64,000 bases of DNA. Origin: Terrisporobacter glycolicus ATCC 14880 = DSM 1288 (GTDB lineage Bacteria; Bacillota; Clostridia; Peptostreptococcales; Peptostreptococcaceae). Below the pieces are notes generated by a model, which was not told the DNA's origin, did not search any database, and was given only the letters and a program-made list of their open reading frames with translations. Each line of letters starts with the position of its first letter. Position 1 is the stretch's first letter. Shown here in pieces: positions 9,026 to 18,207 of this stretch. The DNA is taken from assembly GCF_036812735.1 (NCBI RefSeq), contig NZ_CP117523.1, positions 1,116,001-1,180,000 of the forward strand, given 5' to 3'. The translations under genes and the position numbers were made by a program.

Positions 9026-9817
9026 ATGAGAATAAACACTAATTTAAATGCTATGATATCAACAAATCAAATGGCAAAAAACACTGCTTTAGCAGGAAAT
9101 TCTATGGAGAAATTATCTACAGGTTTAAGAATAACTAAAGCTGGAGATGATGCTGCAGGACTTGCTATATCTGAGAAAATGAGATCTCAAATAAGAGGTA
9201 TGGAACAAGCTGATAGAAACGTACAAGATGGTGTATCTATGGTACAAACTGCAGAAGGTGCATTAGAAGAAGCAGGAAATATAGTTCAAAGAATGAGAGA
9301 GTTAGGAATACAAGCTGGTAACTCAACATTAGAAACTGCTGATAGAGATAAAATATCTTTAGAATTAGGTCAATTAAAAGAAGAAATAGGTAAGATAGCT
9401 TCAGATACTAAGTTCAATAATACTACAGTATTTAGTGCTAGTACAGTAACAATACAAGCTGGTGCTAATGCTGAAACAAGAACATTCGCAGTAGGAACTT
9501 TAGCTACTACAGTAACTTCAGATGTAGCTGATACTACAAAAGCAGCAGCAGTAGTTACAGCAGCAACTACTGACTTAGCAACTATAAACGCATCAAGAGC
9601 TAAATTAGGAGCAGTACAAAATAGATTAGAGTACACTTCTTCAAACTTAACAACATCAACAGAAAACTTATCTGCAGCAGAATCAAGAATAAGAGACGTA
9701 GATGTTGCTAAAGAAATGGTTAAGTTATCTAAGTTTAACATATTAACTCAAGCTTCTCAAGCTATGGTAGCTCAAGCTAAACAACAACCAGAACAAGTAA
9801 CTCAATTATTAAGATAA
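9026..9817 (+). CDS. fliC: Flagellin
   Basis: Filament subunit exported by the flagellar type III system. The N-terminal D0/D1 block (MRINTNLNAMISTNQMAKNT, then LSTGLRITKAGDDAAGLAIS) and C-terminal D1/D0 block (SRIRDVDVAKEMVKLSKFNI, ending in QPEQVTQLLR) are complete. The protein is short (263 residues), because the central variable domain (about 145-195) is reduced to a Thr/Ala-rich stretch. Its Ser/Thr residues are plausible O-glycosylation targets for the enzymes encoded downstream (inference). Codon use is more restricted than in neighbours, as expected for a highly expressed gene. Confidence 0.97.
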   Translation: MRINTNLNAMISTNQMAKNTALAGNSMEKLSTGLRITKAGDDAAGLAISEKMRSQIRGMEQADRNVQDGVSMVQTAEGALEEAGNIVQRMRELGIQAGNSTLETADRDKISLELGQLKEEIGKIASDTKFNNTTVFSASTVTIQAGANAETRTFAVGTLATTVTSDVADTTKAAAVVTAATTDLATINASRAKLGAVQNRLEYTSSNLTTSTENLSAAESRIRDVDVAKEMVKLSKFNILTQASQAMVAQAKQQPEQVTQLLR

Positions 9818-9826
9818 TTAAACTTG

Positions 9827-9887
9827 AATTAACTTTAAAACTAAGAGGGTAAAGCGTATGCTTTACTCTTTATTTTTAAAGTTAATT
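9827..9887 (+). terminator. Strong nested terminator after fliC
   Basis: An inner 10-bp stem AGGGTAAAGC / GCTTTACTCT (9846-9855 / 9860-9869, tetraloop GTAT) is followed by a T run. It is enclosed by a perfect 14-bp outer stem, AATTAACTTTAAAA (9827-9840) with TTTTAAAGTTAATT. It should end most fliC transcripts and leave low read-through into the modification genes. Confidence 0.88.
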
Positions 9888-9907
9888 AGCTTGAAAGGAA
9901 GAATAAT

Positions 9908-12145
9908 ATGTTATTAAGCATAGTGTTGATGATAAAGAATGAAGAAAAATTTTTAGGCAAAACATTAAAAGCATTAAATAAAATAAGAGAAGAAGTTGAA
10001 AATGAATTAATAATACTAGATACAGGATCTATAGATAAAAGTGTTGAAATAGCTAAATTATATACTGATAAAGTTTATTTTGAATCGTGGAATGATAACT
10101 TTGCTGATATGAGGAATAAATCAATAAGTTATGCAAATGGTGAATGGATACTTATTTTAGATGCAGATGAAGAGCTAATAGAATGTGAAAAAATGATTAG
10201 TTTTTTCAAAACAGGTTTACATAAAAAATATAACTCAGCATCTGTAGAGTTAAAAAATATAAACTCTGAAGATGGTAAATCTTATAGCAAATCTGTAAAT
10301 CTAAGATTATTTAAAAGAAAAGGTTTTGGATATGAGGGGGCAATACATGAACAACCTATGTATAAAGAACCTATATACAACAATATAGCTGTATTTAATC
10401 ATTATGGTTATCTATATGTAGATGAGGAATTTAAAAATAAGAAGCTTAAGAGAAATGAAAAAATTTTATTAAAAGAATTAAAAAAAAATCCTAATAATCC
10501 ATATATAAATTTTCAATTAGGTAAAAATTTTATGGCAATAAACAAAAAAGAAGAAGCACTATATTATATGGAAAAATCTATGAATTTATATAGGTCATGG
10601 GAAAATATACCGTCATATGCTTATTCTAATTTAGCAAAATTTTATATTGAATTAAAACAATTTGATAAGTGTGAAAAAATTTGTTTAGAATATTTGCAAA
10701 AAAAGGATGATAAAAATATAGATATATATTATTTCTTGGCACTTAGTCAAAGTTTCTTATATAAGTATGAAGAAAGTTTAAATAGCTATGAAAGATATAT
10801 ATATTTAGTAGATAATTATGAGATATCAATACAAGCAAATAGTATATATGCTGATGGAATAACTATAGGATTAAAAGAAAATGCACAAAAGAATATACTT
10901 AAAAATTGTTACTATTTAAAACGATATAATCAAGTAATTGAAAAATATAAAAATATGGATTTTGAAGAAATGAAAGATGTATATGATATTTTATTTGAAA
11001 GTTTATATCATGTAAATGAAGTAGATAAAATATTGAATATATACAAAAACAAAATGTCATCAATAATAGATACAAAATACCTAGAATCTAGCTTAGAAAA
11101 AATAATATTAAAAATAAAAGAAATTGATAAAATCGAACTATATAAAGCTTTATCAAATATCGAAAATAATTATGGTTCGTTAAATAAAGTGAGATTAGGA
11201 GAACAATTCACAGTAAAAGAATTAAATAATTTATTATTAATCGGAAAGCAATCATATTATGGTGATATTATATATTATGCTATTAATAATAATTTAGACA
11301 TATTAGCATTATTACAAAATGTAAGTTACTCATATATGCAAGATTATTTTAATTATATAATTTGTAATAATCGAGATTGTTTGTTGCAATTATATAATTG
11401 GCTCTTAAAAGAACCTAATACATTAAATTTAAATAAATTAAATATATATAGTTGTCTGTTGAAAGCTTTATTAGAAGGTGGAAGTTTTGATAATGAAAAG
11501 TACGAAAAAATATTTTATATGTATATAACGTATAGATATAATTTTATAAAACAAGTATATAATAAAAATTTATCAGATGAAGAAATAATATATTTATTAA
11601 AAGATAAAGAAGAGGAGTTTGTGGTTAAGGTTAATTCAATACAAAAATTGAAAGAAAAAGATCCTATAAAATATATAAAGGAAATAAAAATATTAATTAC
11701 AGATAATGAACAATATAAAAAATCAATACAAATACTGATTGATAAATTCAGTAAAGCATTTAATGAAAGTAGAGAAATAAAAGAACTTAAGAAACAGTAC
11801 AAGTCACTTATTGAAAATAATATAAAACTAGGAAATATAAATGATGCATTGACTATGATAAATGAGTATGAAACCATGTACTACGAGGATTGTGAAGTAT
11901 TAAATATGAAAGCTATTATATATTTATTAAATAATAATTACGAAAAATCAGAAATACTATTGAAAAAATCGTTTATTTTAGATTGTTCAAATGTAAATAC
12001 AATTTTTAATATAGCTTATTTGAAAGAAGTGAAGCATGAAAAAAAAGAGGCAATAATGTTTTACGATAAAATAATAAATACTAGTGAAGATGATAAATTA
12101 ATTTTAGAAGCTAAAGAAAAGATTAAACTATTGATAGAAAGTTAA
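9908..12145 (+). CDS. Family 2 glycosyltransferase with long TPR-type C-terminus
   Basis: Predicted flagellin glycosyltransferase. The GT2 (GT-A fold) domain is N-terminal, with SIVLMIKNEEKFL at 4-16, LDTGSIDKS at 37-45 and the metal-binding DxD motif as LDADEE at 84-89. From about residue 180 the rest of the 745-residue protein is helical with TPR-like units (for example NPYINFQLGKNFMAINKKEE, then EEALYYMEKSM). Such GT2-TPR proteins lie directly after flagellin in C. difficile and act on Ser/Thr of FliC. The sugar is not predictable. RBS AAAGGAAG. Confidence 0.85.
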   Translation: MLLSIVLMIKNEEKFLGKTLKALNKIREEVENELIILDTGSIDKSVEIAKLYTDKVYFESWNDNFADMRNKSISYANGEWILILDADEELIECEKMISFFKTGLHKKYNSASVELKNINSEDGKSYSKSVNLRLFKRKGFGYEGAIHEQPMYKEPIYNNIAVFNHYGYLYVDEEFKNKKLKRNEKILLKELKKNPNNPYINFQLGKNFMAINKKEEALYYMEKSMNLYRSWENIPSYAYSNLAKFYIELKQFDKCEKICLEYLQKKDDKNIDIYYFLALSQSFLYKYEESLNSYERYIYLVDNYEISIQANSIYADGITIGLKENAQKNILKNCYYLKRYNQVIEKYKNMDFEEMKDVYDILFESLYHVNEVDKILNIYKNKMSSIIDTKYLESSLEKIILKIKEIDKIELYKALSNIENNYGSLNKVRLGEQFTVKELNNLLLIGKQSYYGDIIYYAINNNLDILALLQNVSYSYMQDYFNYIICNNRDCLLQLYNWLLKEPNTLNLNKLNIYSCLLKALLEGGSFDNEKYEKIFYMYITYRYNFIKQVYNKNLSDEEIIYLLKDKEEEFVVKVNSIQKLKEKDPIKYIKEIKILITDNEQYKKSIQILIDKFSKAFNESREIKELKKQYKSLIENNIKLGNINDALTMINEYETMYYEDCEVLNMKAIIYLLNNNYEKSEILLKKSFILDCSNVNTIFNIAYLKEVKHEKKEAIMFYDKIINTSEDDKLILEAKEKIKLLIES

Positions 12146-12170
12146 AATGTTACTAAAGGAGTTTGGGGAT

Positions 12171-13793
12171 ATGATTACGTTAAATCAGATAAGAGAAACT
12201 ATAATAAAAAATGATCAAGAATTAGATGAAATGATAGCAGAATACTTTATTCAAAAACATTTATCAAAAAAGAAAGAAGAGAAAGAAAAAAGTGAAAAAG
12301 AGTTAGATATATATATAAAAACAGTAAAAAAGAGTATAGAAGAATTAATAAATGAGAATAAATTAAGTCAAGCAAAAGAACTATTGGAACAATATAAAGA
12401 TATAATTAAGGATGATATTACCATTTACAGTATGGATGGTATAATTTGCATGCAGGAAGGAAATTTAGAAGACGCATATGAATATTTTAAACATGGTCTT
12501 GAAATAGATAAAGATAATGTGGATTTATTATATAATATGGCATATATTAATATATTAACAGGAAATAAAGAAGAAGCGGTTAAGTATTATATGGAATGCT
12601 TAAATATAACAAATGATGAAGAATTAATAGAGGAAATTAAGAATACAATAAATCAATTAAATGAAATGGAAAAAAATACTTCGGATATTTTAACAATTAT
12701 TACTTTAGGTATAGCTGAAGACGATGTTATATTCAATAAACTAAGAAAGCAAAATAATAATATTATACAGATAATAGAAAATAACGAGATACAATATGAA
12801 AATAAATTTATAAAAGATGGTATTAATATATATGAAATAAATTCAAATAAATATAGCGAAATACTTGAGTATACAATTAGAAGACATGAGAACTGTGTAA
12901 TAATATGTGGAGATATTGATAAGGCACAAATTTCACTTAATCAAAAAGATTACGCTAAAGTAGTATATTATACAAATAGTAATATCTATACTGATAAAAA
13001 TGATTGTATAAATCATAATATAAATATATATTTTGATAAAGAAATGTGCGATAACTGTGATTTAATACTAACTAATGATGTGATGGTATTTAATTATAAG
13101 ACAATAATAGAAAAAAGAAATAATACGTATTATATTGATAATAGTGAAACTGAATTTGATATATCAAATTTAATAGGTGAAACAAATATAAAATATTTAA
13201 TGAATTCTCATGATAGATTAAAAGAAAAGATTGCAGAAACAGAAAATGAATATGAAAAGTCACTATATATACTAGCAGCTGGATGTGAGAATATAGAAGA
13301 TTATATAGAAATAGCAAAATATATTTATGATAAATACAAAACAGAGGAAATGTATCAAATATACTTAAGTTTGTTGGCTGAAAATAAAGATTATTTAAAT
13401 TTATGTGCATTGGCAATAAATAGTGAGCATTGTAGTGATGTTATTAAAGTAGAATTAATGTATTTAAATGCTGCAAAAGAATATGATTTAATAGAATTTA
13501 TAGCTAATTTGTCTATAAAAAACTATAAAAAAGTAGATGAAATGTCTGATCAGCATTTAGAGTATAAGATTGCAAATTATTATTTTGAGTTAAATCAATT
13601 TGATAGAGCATATGACAAATATATAAATGTATTATCTCAAAGTACCAATTTAGTTAATTCTCCGCTATTAAATAGAAACGTAGCTTATCTAATGTATGCT
13701 ATGGGAAATGATGAATATGAAATATATTATGATGCATACAAATCATTAATTGAATGTCTATATGATAATAAGGAGTGCGTACATGAAAGTTAG
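12171..13793 (+). CDS. TPR-containing protein of the flagellin-modification island
   Basis: A 540-residue protein of unknown activity. Residues ~45-160 contain TPR helices (TIYSMDGIICMQEGNLEDAY and DNVDLLYNMAYINILTGNKE). The middle (~165-330) is alpha/beta-like with no recognised motif. The C-terminal ~200 residues are helical repeats again. The start is set at the ATG at 12171, because AAAGGAG lies nine bases upstream; an ORF start at 12147 has no RBS. The centre may be a degenerate glycosyltransferase fold, which I cannot confirm. It overlaps the next gene by 11 bases. Confidence 0.72.
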   Translation: MITLNQIRETIIKNDQELDEMIAEYFIQKHLSKKKEEKEKSEKELDIYIKTVKKSIEELINENKLSQAKELLEQYKDIIKDDITIYSMDGIICMQEGNLEDAYEYFKHGLEIDKDNVDLLYNMAYINILTGNKEEAVKYYMECLNITNDEELIEEIKNTINQLNEMEKNTSDILTIITLGIAEDDVIFNKLRKQNNNIIQIIENNEIQYENKFIKDGINIYEINSNKYSEILEYTIRRHENCVIICGDIDKAQISLNQKDYAKVVYYTNSNIYTDKNDCINHNINIYFDKEMCDNCDLILTNDVMVFNYKTIIEKRNNTYYIDNSETEFDISNLIGETNIKYLMNSHDRLKEKIAETENEYEKSLYILAAGCENIEDYIEIAKYIYDKYKTEEMYQIYLSLLAENKDYLNLCALAINSEHCSDVIKVELMYLNAAKEYDLIEFIANLSIKNYKKVDEMSDQHLEYKIANYYFELNQFDRAYDKYINVLSQSTNLVNSPLLNRNVAYLMYAMGNDEYEIYYDAYKSLIECLYDNKECVHES

Positions 13794-15750
13794 TATAATA
13801 ATACCTGTTTATAATGTGGAAAAATATTTAGAAGAATGTTTAGATAGTGCCGTTAGCCAAACGCTAAAGGATATTGAGATAATATGTATTAATGATGGAT
13901 CAACAGATTCAAGTGAAGAGATACTTAATAATTATAAAAAAAACTACAGCAATATAAAAATAATAAATCAAGAGAATAAGGGTCTTAGTAGTGCCAGAAA
14001 TTGCGGTTTAAAAATAGCAAAGGGAGAATACATATATTTTCTAGATAGTGATGATTATATTGACTTAAAAGCAATGGAAATCTGTTACGTAGAAGCGAAA
14101 ACAAATAAGTTAGATATACTGACATTTGATGCTGAATGCTTCATTGATGATGAGTATAGTGATAATGTTGTAGCTGAAAATTATGATAGGAGTAATATAT
14201 TAGAATCAAGGGTAATGGATGGTGAAGAATTTTATATTTACTCAAATGAAAAAGGAGGATATAGATCACCAGTATGGCTTAATTTATATAGACGTAAATA
14301 TATAGAAAATAATAAATTGTATTTTTATGATGGTATATTGCATGAAGATGAAATACATACAATTGAAAGTTTTATAAAAGCTAATAGAATAAAATATATA
14401 AACAATAAATTATTTATAAGACGAATTAGGTCTAATTCTATAATGACATCTCCAATTAGTGAAAAAAGAATTTATAGTAATAAAGTGATTGCAGAAGAAA
14501 CTTATAAATTCTATTGTCATTATAAATTAAAACAAATAACTAAGGAAATATTAATAAGATGGATTACTCTATATTACTCAAATAGTATTAGATTCTGTGA
14601 CTCTTTAGGTTTGAGATGTAAGAGAGATGAAATAGTCAAAGAAATAAAAGAAAAAAATGAAATAAAAGATATTAATTTAGAAATTCAGATAAATAATCCG
14701 GAATTATATTACGATCTACATTATTTAAAAAGCAATAGGAAAAATGAACTCTATCTGTATAAAAATATGAAAAAAATTATTTATATGTCAATACCTACTC
14801 ATGGAAATTTAGGTGATCATGCTATTGTGTACTCATCTATACAAATATTAAAGGAAAAATATCCTCATCATAAGATTATAAAAATAAATTATGAAGATAC
14901 ATATTTATATATAGATGTAATAAAGGACATCATTGGTATAAATGATTTTGTAGTTCTTCCAGGTGGAGGTAATATGGGAAATCACTATATATGGGAAGAA
15001 CAAGTTAGAAGGCATATAATATCAAATCTAATAAATATACCTATAATATCATTCCCTCAAACAATATATTTTTCTGATGATGAAGAAGGTAGAAAGGAAT
15101 TTAATCTTACGAAGAAGATATATAATAGTCATAGCAACCTTATATTATTAGCGAGAGAAGAAACCTCATTTAACATTATGAAGAAAAATTTCCTAAATTG
15201 TAAAGTTGAGTTATGTCCTGATATTGTGTTTTACTTAAATAATAAGTTAGATATTGAAAAAGAATGTTTAGATAGAAAATATATAACGGTGTTTTTTAGA
15301 AAAGATAAAGAAAGCTACTATAGTATAAATGATAAACATAAATTGATACAAGGTATAAAAAATACATTTGATGTTTTTGAAAGCGATACTGTTGTAAATT
15401 ATAAAGTGAATGGTATAACTAGACAAAATGAGTTGTTTAAGCTTTGGAGAAAATTTTATAAATCAAAAGTAGTTATAACTGATAGACTACATGGTATGAT
15501 ATTCGCAGCGATTACTAAAACACCTTGTATAGTTTTAAGAAGTTTGGATTACAAAGTTATTAAAAGCTATGAATGGATTAGTTCATTAAATTATATTAAA
15601 ATGACAGATAATATTAGCTTGGATAATATAAAGAATCTTATAACTGAACTTGAAGCTATAGAAAAGAAAGATGATTTTTGTTTTGATGATAAATACTTAA
15701 TGATATTAAAAGATGTATTAAATAAAAATTTAGAAGTAGAATTAGTTTAA
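13783..15750 (+). CDS. Bifunctional GT2 glycosyltransferase-polysaccharide pyruvyltransferase fusion
   Basis: Two domains in one 655-residue chain. Residues 1-~310 are a GT2 glycosyltransferase: MKVSIIIPVYNVEKYLEECL, INDGSTD at 36-42, LDSDDY at 87-92, and a later GILHEDE. From residue 329 a polysaccharide pyruvyltransferase (WcaK/AmsJ-like) domain begins, with PTHGNLGDHAIVYSS, LPGGGNMG (~391-398) and DRLHGM at about 567. It may add a sugar and a ketal-linked pyruvate to a flagellin glycan (inference). The start is the ATG after AAGGAGTGCGTAC, not the unsupported ATG 33 bases earlier. Confidence 0.85.
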   Translation: MKVSIIIPVYNVEKYLEECLDSAVSQTLKDIEIICINDGSTDSSEEILNNYKKNYSNIKIINQENKGLSSARNCGLKIAKGEYIYFLDSDDYIDLKAMEICYVEAKTNKLDILTFDAECFIDDEYSDNVVAENYDRSNILESRVMDGEEFYIYSNEKGGYRSPVWLNLYRRKYIENNKLYFYDGILHEDEIHTIESFIKANRIKYINNKLFIRRIRSNSIMTSPISEKRIYSNKVIAEETYKFYCHYKLKQITKEILIRWITLYYSNSIRFCDSLGLRCKRDEIVKEIKEKNEIKDINLEIQINNPELYYDLHYLKSNRKNELYLYKNMKKIIYMSIPTHGNLGDHAIVYSSIQILKEKYPHHKIIKINYEDTYLYIDVIKDIIGINDFVVLPGGGNMGNHYIWEEQVRRHIISNLINIPIISFPQTIYFSDDEEGRKEFNLTKKIYNSHSNLILLAREETSFNIMKKNFLNCKVELCPDIVFYLNNKLDIEKECLDRKYITVFFRKDKESYYSINDKHKLIQGIKNTFDVFESDTVVNYKVNGITRQNELFKLWRKFYKSKVVITDRLHGMIFAAITKTPCIVLRSLDYKVIKSYEWISSLNYIKMTDNISLDNIKNLITELEAIEKKDDFCFDDKYLMILKDVLNKNLEVELV

Positions 15751-15793
15751 TAATTGATTCAAGATTAAATATATGAAGAGAGAGGGGATTATT

Positions 15794-16855
15794 GTGGAAA
15801 AGCTAAAGAGATTTATTGACTGTTATGTTCCTGTAGAAATGTGTAATTTAAGATGCCATTATTGTTATATAACTCAAAAGAGTAAATTTAACAATAAAAT
15901 TTTAAAATTAAAGTACTCTCCTAAAGAGATTAGAAAAGCTTTGTCTACAGAAAGATTAGAAGGTAAATGTTTGATAAATTTGTGTGCAGGAGGGGAAACC
16001 TTATTATCCAGTGAAGTGATTGAGTTAATAAAAGAGTTATTAGAAGAAGGTCACTATGTCATGGTTGTTACAAATGGAACGGTGTCAAAAAGATTAGACG
16101 AAATATGTGAACTTGATTCTGAATTATTAAAAAGATTATTTTTTAAATTTTCTTTTCATTATTTAGAGTTAATTAGGCTTAATAAAATTAATGATTATTT
16201 TGACAATATCGAAAAAGTTAAAAATAAGGGGTGTTCTTTTACAGTAGAAATAACACCTAGTGATGAACTTATACCTCATATAGAAGATATTAAGAAAATT
16301 TGTTTAGAAAGATTAGGGGCTTTATGTCATATAACGATAGGTAGGGATGATAGAAAACCTGGTATTGATATATTATCAGATTATTCTTTTGAAGAATATA
16401 ATGAGATTTGGAGTACATTTGAATCCAACTTATTTGATTATAAAGTAAGTATATTTTATAAAGAAAGAAAAGAATTTTGTTATGCAGGTGATTGGAGTGT
16501 ATATATTAATTTAGGGACAGGTTCACTAAGACAGTGTTATTGTGGAATAGAATTAGATAATATATTTAATGATATTAGTAAGCCACTAACTTTTAATGCA
16601 ATTGGATATGAATGTAGTCAACCACATTGCTACAATGGACATGCATTTCTAGCGTTAGGTGTTATTCCAGAATTAGATTCGCCTACATATGCAGAATTAA
16701 GAAATAGGTTTAATAGTAATTGTCAGGGATGGCTAAATAAAGAGATGAAAGCATTCATGAGTCAAAAATTAAAAGACAATAATGAAGAATATGCAGAATT
16801 AAAAAAAGAAGCAAATTATATAAGAAATAGCTTTTTAAGAAAAGGGAAATTATAA
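15794..16855 (+). CDS. Radical SAM enzyme of the flagellin-modification island
   Basis: The 4Fe-4S/SAM motif C-NLR-C-HY-C (Cys17, 21, 24) is near the N-terminus, followed by LCAGGETLL, the GGE motif that contacts SAM. Additional C-terminal cysteines (RQCYCG, ECSQPHC) suggest a second cluster, though not a clear SPASM motif. The start is GTG at 15794, preceded by AGAGAGGGG; an ATG at 15773 lacks an RBS. It probably modifies the glycan, its sugar nucleotide or a flagellin residue. No close characterised relative is recognised. It is the last gene of the island. Confidence 0.82.
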   Translation: MEKLKRFIDCYVPVEMCNLRCHYCYITQKSKFNNKILKLKYSPKEIRKALSTERLEGKCLINLCAGGETLLSSEVIELIKELLEEGHYVMVVTNGTVSKRLDEICELDSELLKRLFFKFSFHYLELIRLNKINDYFDNIEKVKNKGCSFTVEITPSDELIPHIEDIKKICLERLGALCHITIGRDDRKPGIDILSDYSFEEYNEIWSTFESNLFDYKVSIFYKERKEFCYAGDWSVYINLGTGSLRQCYCGIELDNIFNDISKPLTFNAIGYECSQPHCYNGHAFLALGVIPELDSPTYAELRNRFNSNCQGWLNKEMKAFMSQKLKDNNEEYAELKKEANYIRNSFLRKGKL

Positions 16856-16899
16856 TTTTAATATTGTAACATTCATGATTAACAAATAAAATTAATAAA

Positions 16900-16942
16900 A
16901 CACCTAGATAGAATCTTATCATATAAGATATTATTTGGGTGT
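16900..16942 (+). terminator. Long terminator-like hairpin
   Basis: ACACCTAGATAGAATCTTA pairs with TAAGATATTATTTGGGTGT around a TCATA loop, with one mismatch and some G-U pairs. It is followed by ATTTAAATTT, so the U tract is imperfect. Confidence 0.6.
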
Positions 16943-17062
16943 ATTTAAATTTATAAAGAATATTGACTATATGTCGTAGTATATAATATAAGCTATAATT
17001 TGTTGGAAAAATTATAACGATGCCACTAATTACAAGTAGTAATAATTAACATAGACATAATA

Positions 17063-17090
17063 TTGACATCATTAAAAATAAATATATAGA
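17063..17090 (+). promoter_or_regulatory. Possible sigma-A promoter
   Basis: TTGACA (17063-17068), a 16-base spacer, then TATAGA (17085-17090). The -35 is perfect and the -10 is weak. It would serve the coiled-coil gene at 17162. Confidence 0.4.
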
Positions 17091-17161
17091 TTTAACTACC
17101 TAATAATATAAAAATGTAAATATTTATGAAATTATTTTAACGTATAGTGAGGGTATAAATT

Positions 17162-17854
17162 ATGATAATAACAGGAGAAAAAGTATTTTTGAAAACTTAT
17201 GACAAGAAAATAAATCAAGAAGTAAATTGTGAAAATGATGTTAGTAAGTTAATTAATGTTCAAAATGAAGAAATTAAAAATATTAAAGTTAATAGAAAAA
17301 GTAGTAAGACAAGCAATAATGATATTTATAAAAATATAAAAGATAAAGCAGCTATATTAAAAAATGACAAGAGAAATATACAAGAAAAAGTGTCTTTTAT
17401 ACAGATTCAAGAACAAAAAGTTGATAATATGGAAAAAAAATTAACTGATCTTAAATTGTATTATTTACAGACCATGGAAAATGGTAAGCAAGAAGAGGCT
17501 AAGGAAAAAATAAAAATAAGAAAAATACAAAAGCAAGTAAATCAGTTAAGTGATGAGTATGAATCAGAAATAGTAGAGTTAAAAGATTCTGAACAGATAT
17601 TGGAATCTTTAGGTGAATGTCTTAAAAAGATAAACGATATAAAGGGAAAGCTTGCTCAACATAAAGCTAAATTACTAAACTTAGAACATTTGATAAATCA
17701 AAATAAAACAGAATTAGAATGTGCTGAAAGTATTGTAGAAAAATATGGCGACTCAGAAGATCATATAAGCGAAAATACAATTAATAATCCTCTTGATTTT
17801 GTTTTTATTCAAGGTGATATAGCTGTAGGGATTATTGTAGATATTATGATATAA
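17162..17854 (+). CDS. Coiled-coil protein resembling a degenerate flagellin
   Basis: A 230-residue helical protein of unknown function. Two blocks align by eye with the FliC D1 helices. VSFIQIQEQKVDNMEKKLTD matches the flagellin VSMVQTAEGALEEAGNIVQR block. INDIKGKLAQHKAKLLNLEH, followed by INQNKTELECAESI, matches the flagellin block LGAVQNRLEYTSSNLTTSTE followed by NLSAAESRI. The N-terminal flagellin D0 signature and the C-terminal QLLR-type D0 helix are missing, and the chain ends in a hydrophobic segment (FIQGDIAVGIIVDIMI). It is probably not a filament subunit; a minor filament or secreted protein is possible. RBS GTGAGGG. Confidence 0.6.
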   Translation: MIITGEKVFLKTYDKKINQEVNCENDVSKLINVQNEEIKNIKVNRKSSKTSNNDIYKNIKDKAAILKNDKRNIQEKVSFIQIQEQKVDNMEKKLTDLKLYYLQTMENGKQEEAKEKIKIRKIQKQVNQLSDEYESEIVELKDSEQILESLGECLKKINDIKGKLAQHKAKLLNLEHLINQNKTELECAESIVEKYGDSEDHISENTINNPLDFVFIQGDIAVGIIVDIMI

Positions 17855-17923
17855 TATAAATATAATTTAATTATAAATTATAAAACTTTTTATTTTTCAT
17901 AATCCAACTTTGTTTTTTGAAAA

Positions 17924-17950
17924 AATAGTATATATTACTATTTTTTTCGT
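17924..17950 (+). terminator. AT-rich hairpin with T run
   Basis: AAAAATAGTA / TACTATTTTT around a TATAT loop, continuing into more T's. It is probably the terminator of the 17162 gene. Low GC makes it weak, and it is symmetric enough to work on either strand. Confidence 0.55.
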
Positions 17951-17958
17951 GGGTTTTA

Positions 17959-17987
17959 TTGAAAAAAGTTAGGAAATATGGTATTTT
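17959..17987 (+). promoter_or_regulatory. Sigma-A-like promoter of the early flagellar operon
   Basis: TTGAAA (17959-17964), 17 bases, TATTTT (17982-17987). A transcript start near 17995 would place the c-di-GMP aptamer at the very 5' end of the mRNA, as expected for this riboswitch class. Confidence 0.6.
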
Positions 17988-18007
17988 ATACATAAAAGTA
18001 ATATATT

Positions 18008-18102
18008 GGCAAATTTGGAGAAATCCAAAGACGCAAAGCTAAAGGGGCTACGGTAGAATAAATTATTTAAATAATATAATTTTACTACGCCAGCCAGTTG
18101 CC
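18008..18102 (+). ncRNA. Cyclic di-GMP-I (GEMM-I) riboswitch aptamer
   Basis: The 5' GGCAA (18008-18012) pairs with TTGCC (18098-18102) to close P1. Inside are the hallmark GACGCAAAGC and AAAGGGGCTACGGTAG segments, then the 3' CTACGCCAGCCAGTTGCC. A TTTGGAGAAATCCAAA arm carries a GAAA-type tetraloop, which fits the family's tetraloop-receptor contact. It sits upstream of flgB, where C. difficile has a c-di-GMP-I off-switch that represses motility genes. Confidence 0.95.
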
Positions 18103-18207
18103 TAAGAATTTACATTCTTTGTTATTATAATTATTCCTTGAATATTTATATAAGAGTTTTTATAAATATTGTGTATATTAAAGGGAATTTTATGATATTT
18201 TCGATGG

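Larger units (their letters stand above)
16856..17161 (+). other. Intergenic region after the modification island
   Basis: Contains a terminator-like hairpin (16900-16942) and a possible sigma-A promoter (17063-17090) for the downstream gene. The remaining AT-rich sequence shows no ORF or recognisable RNA. Confidence 0.6.

Noticed and set aside
12147-12170. Upstream ATG start for the TPR protein
   Set aside because: It has no ribosome binding site, whereas the ATG at 12171 has AAAGGAG at good spacing.
17117-17147. Sigma-D-like promoter before the coiled-coil gene (TAAA ... ACGTATAG)
   Set aside because: The spacer is 18 bases, the CCG core has a mismatch and the start codon would be only about 10 bases from the transcript start.
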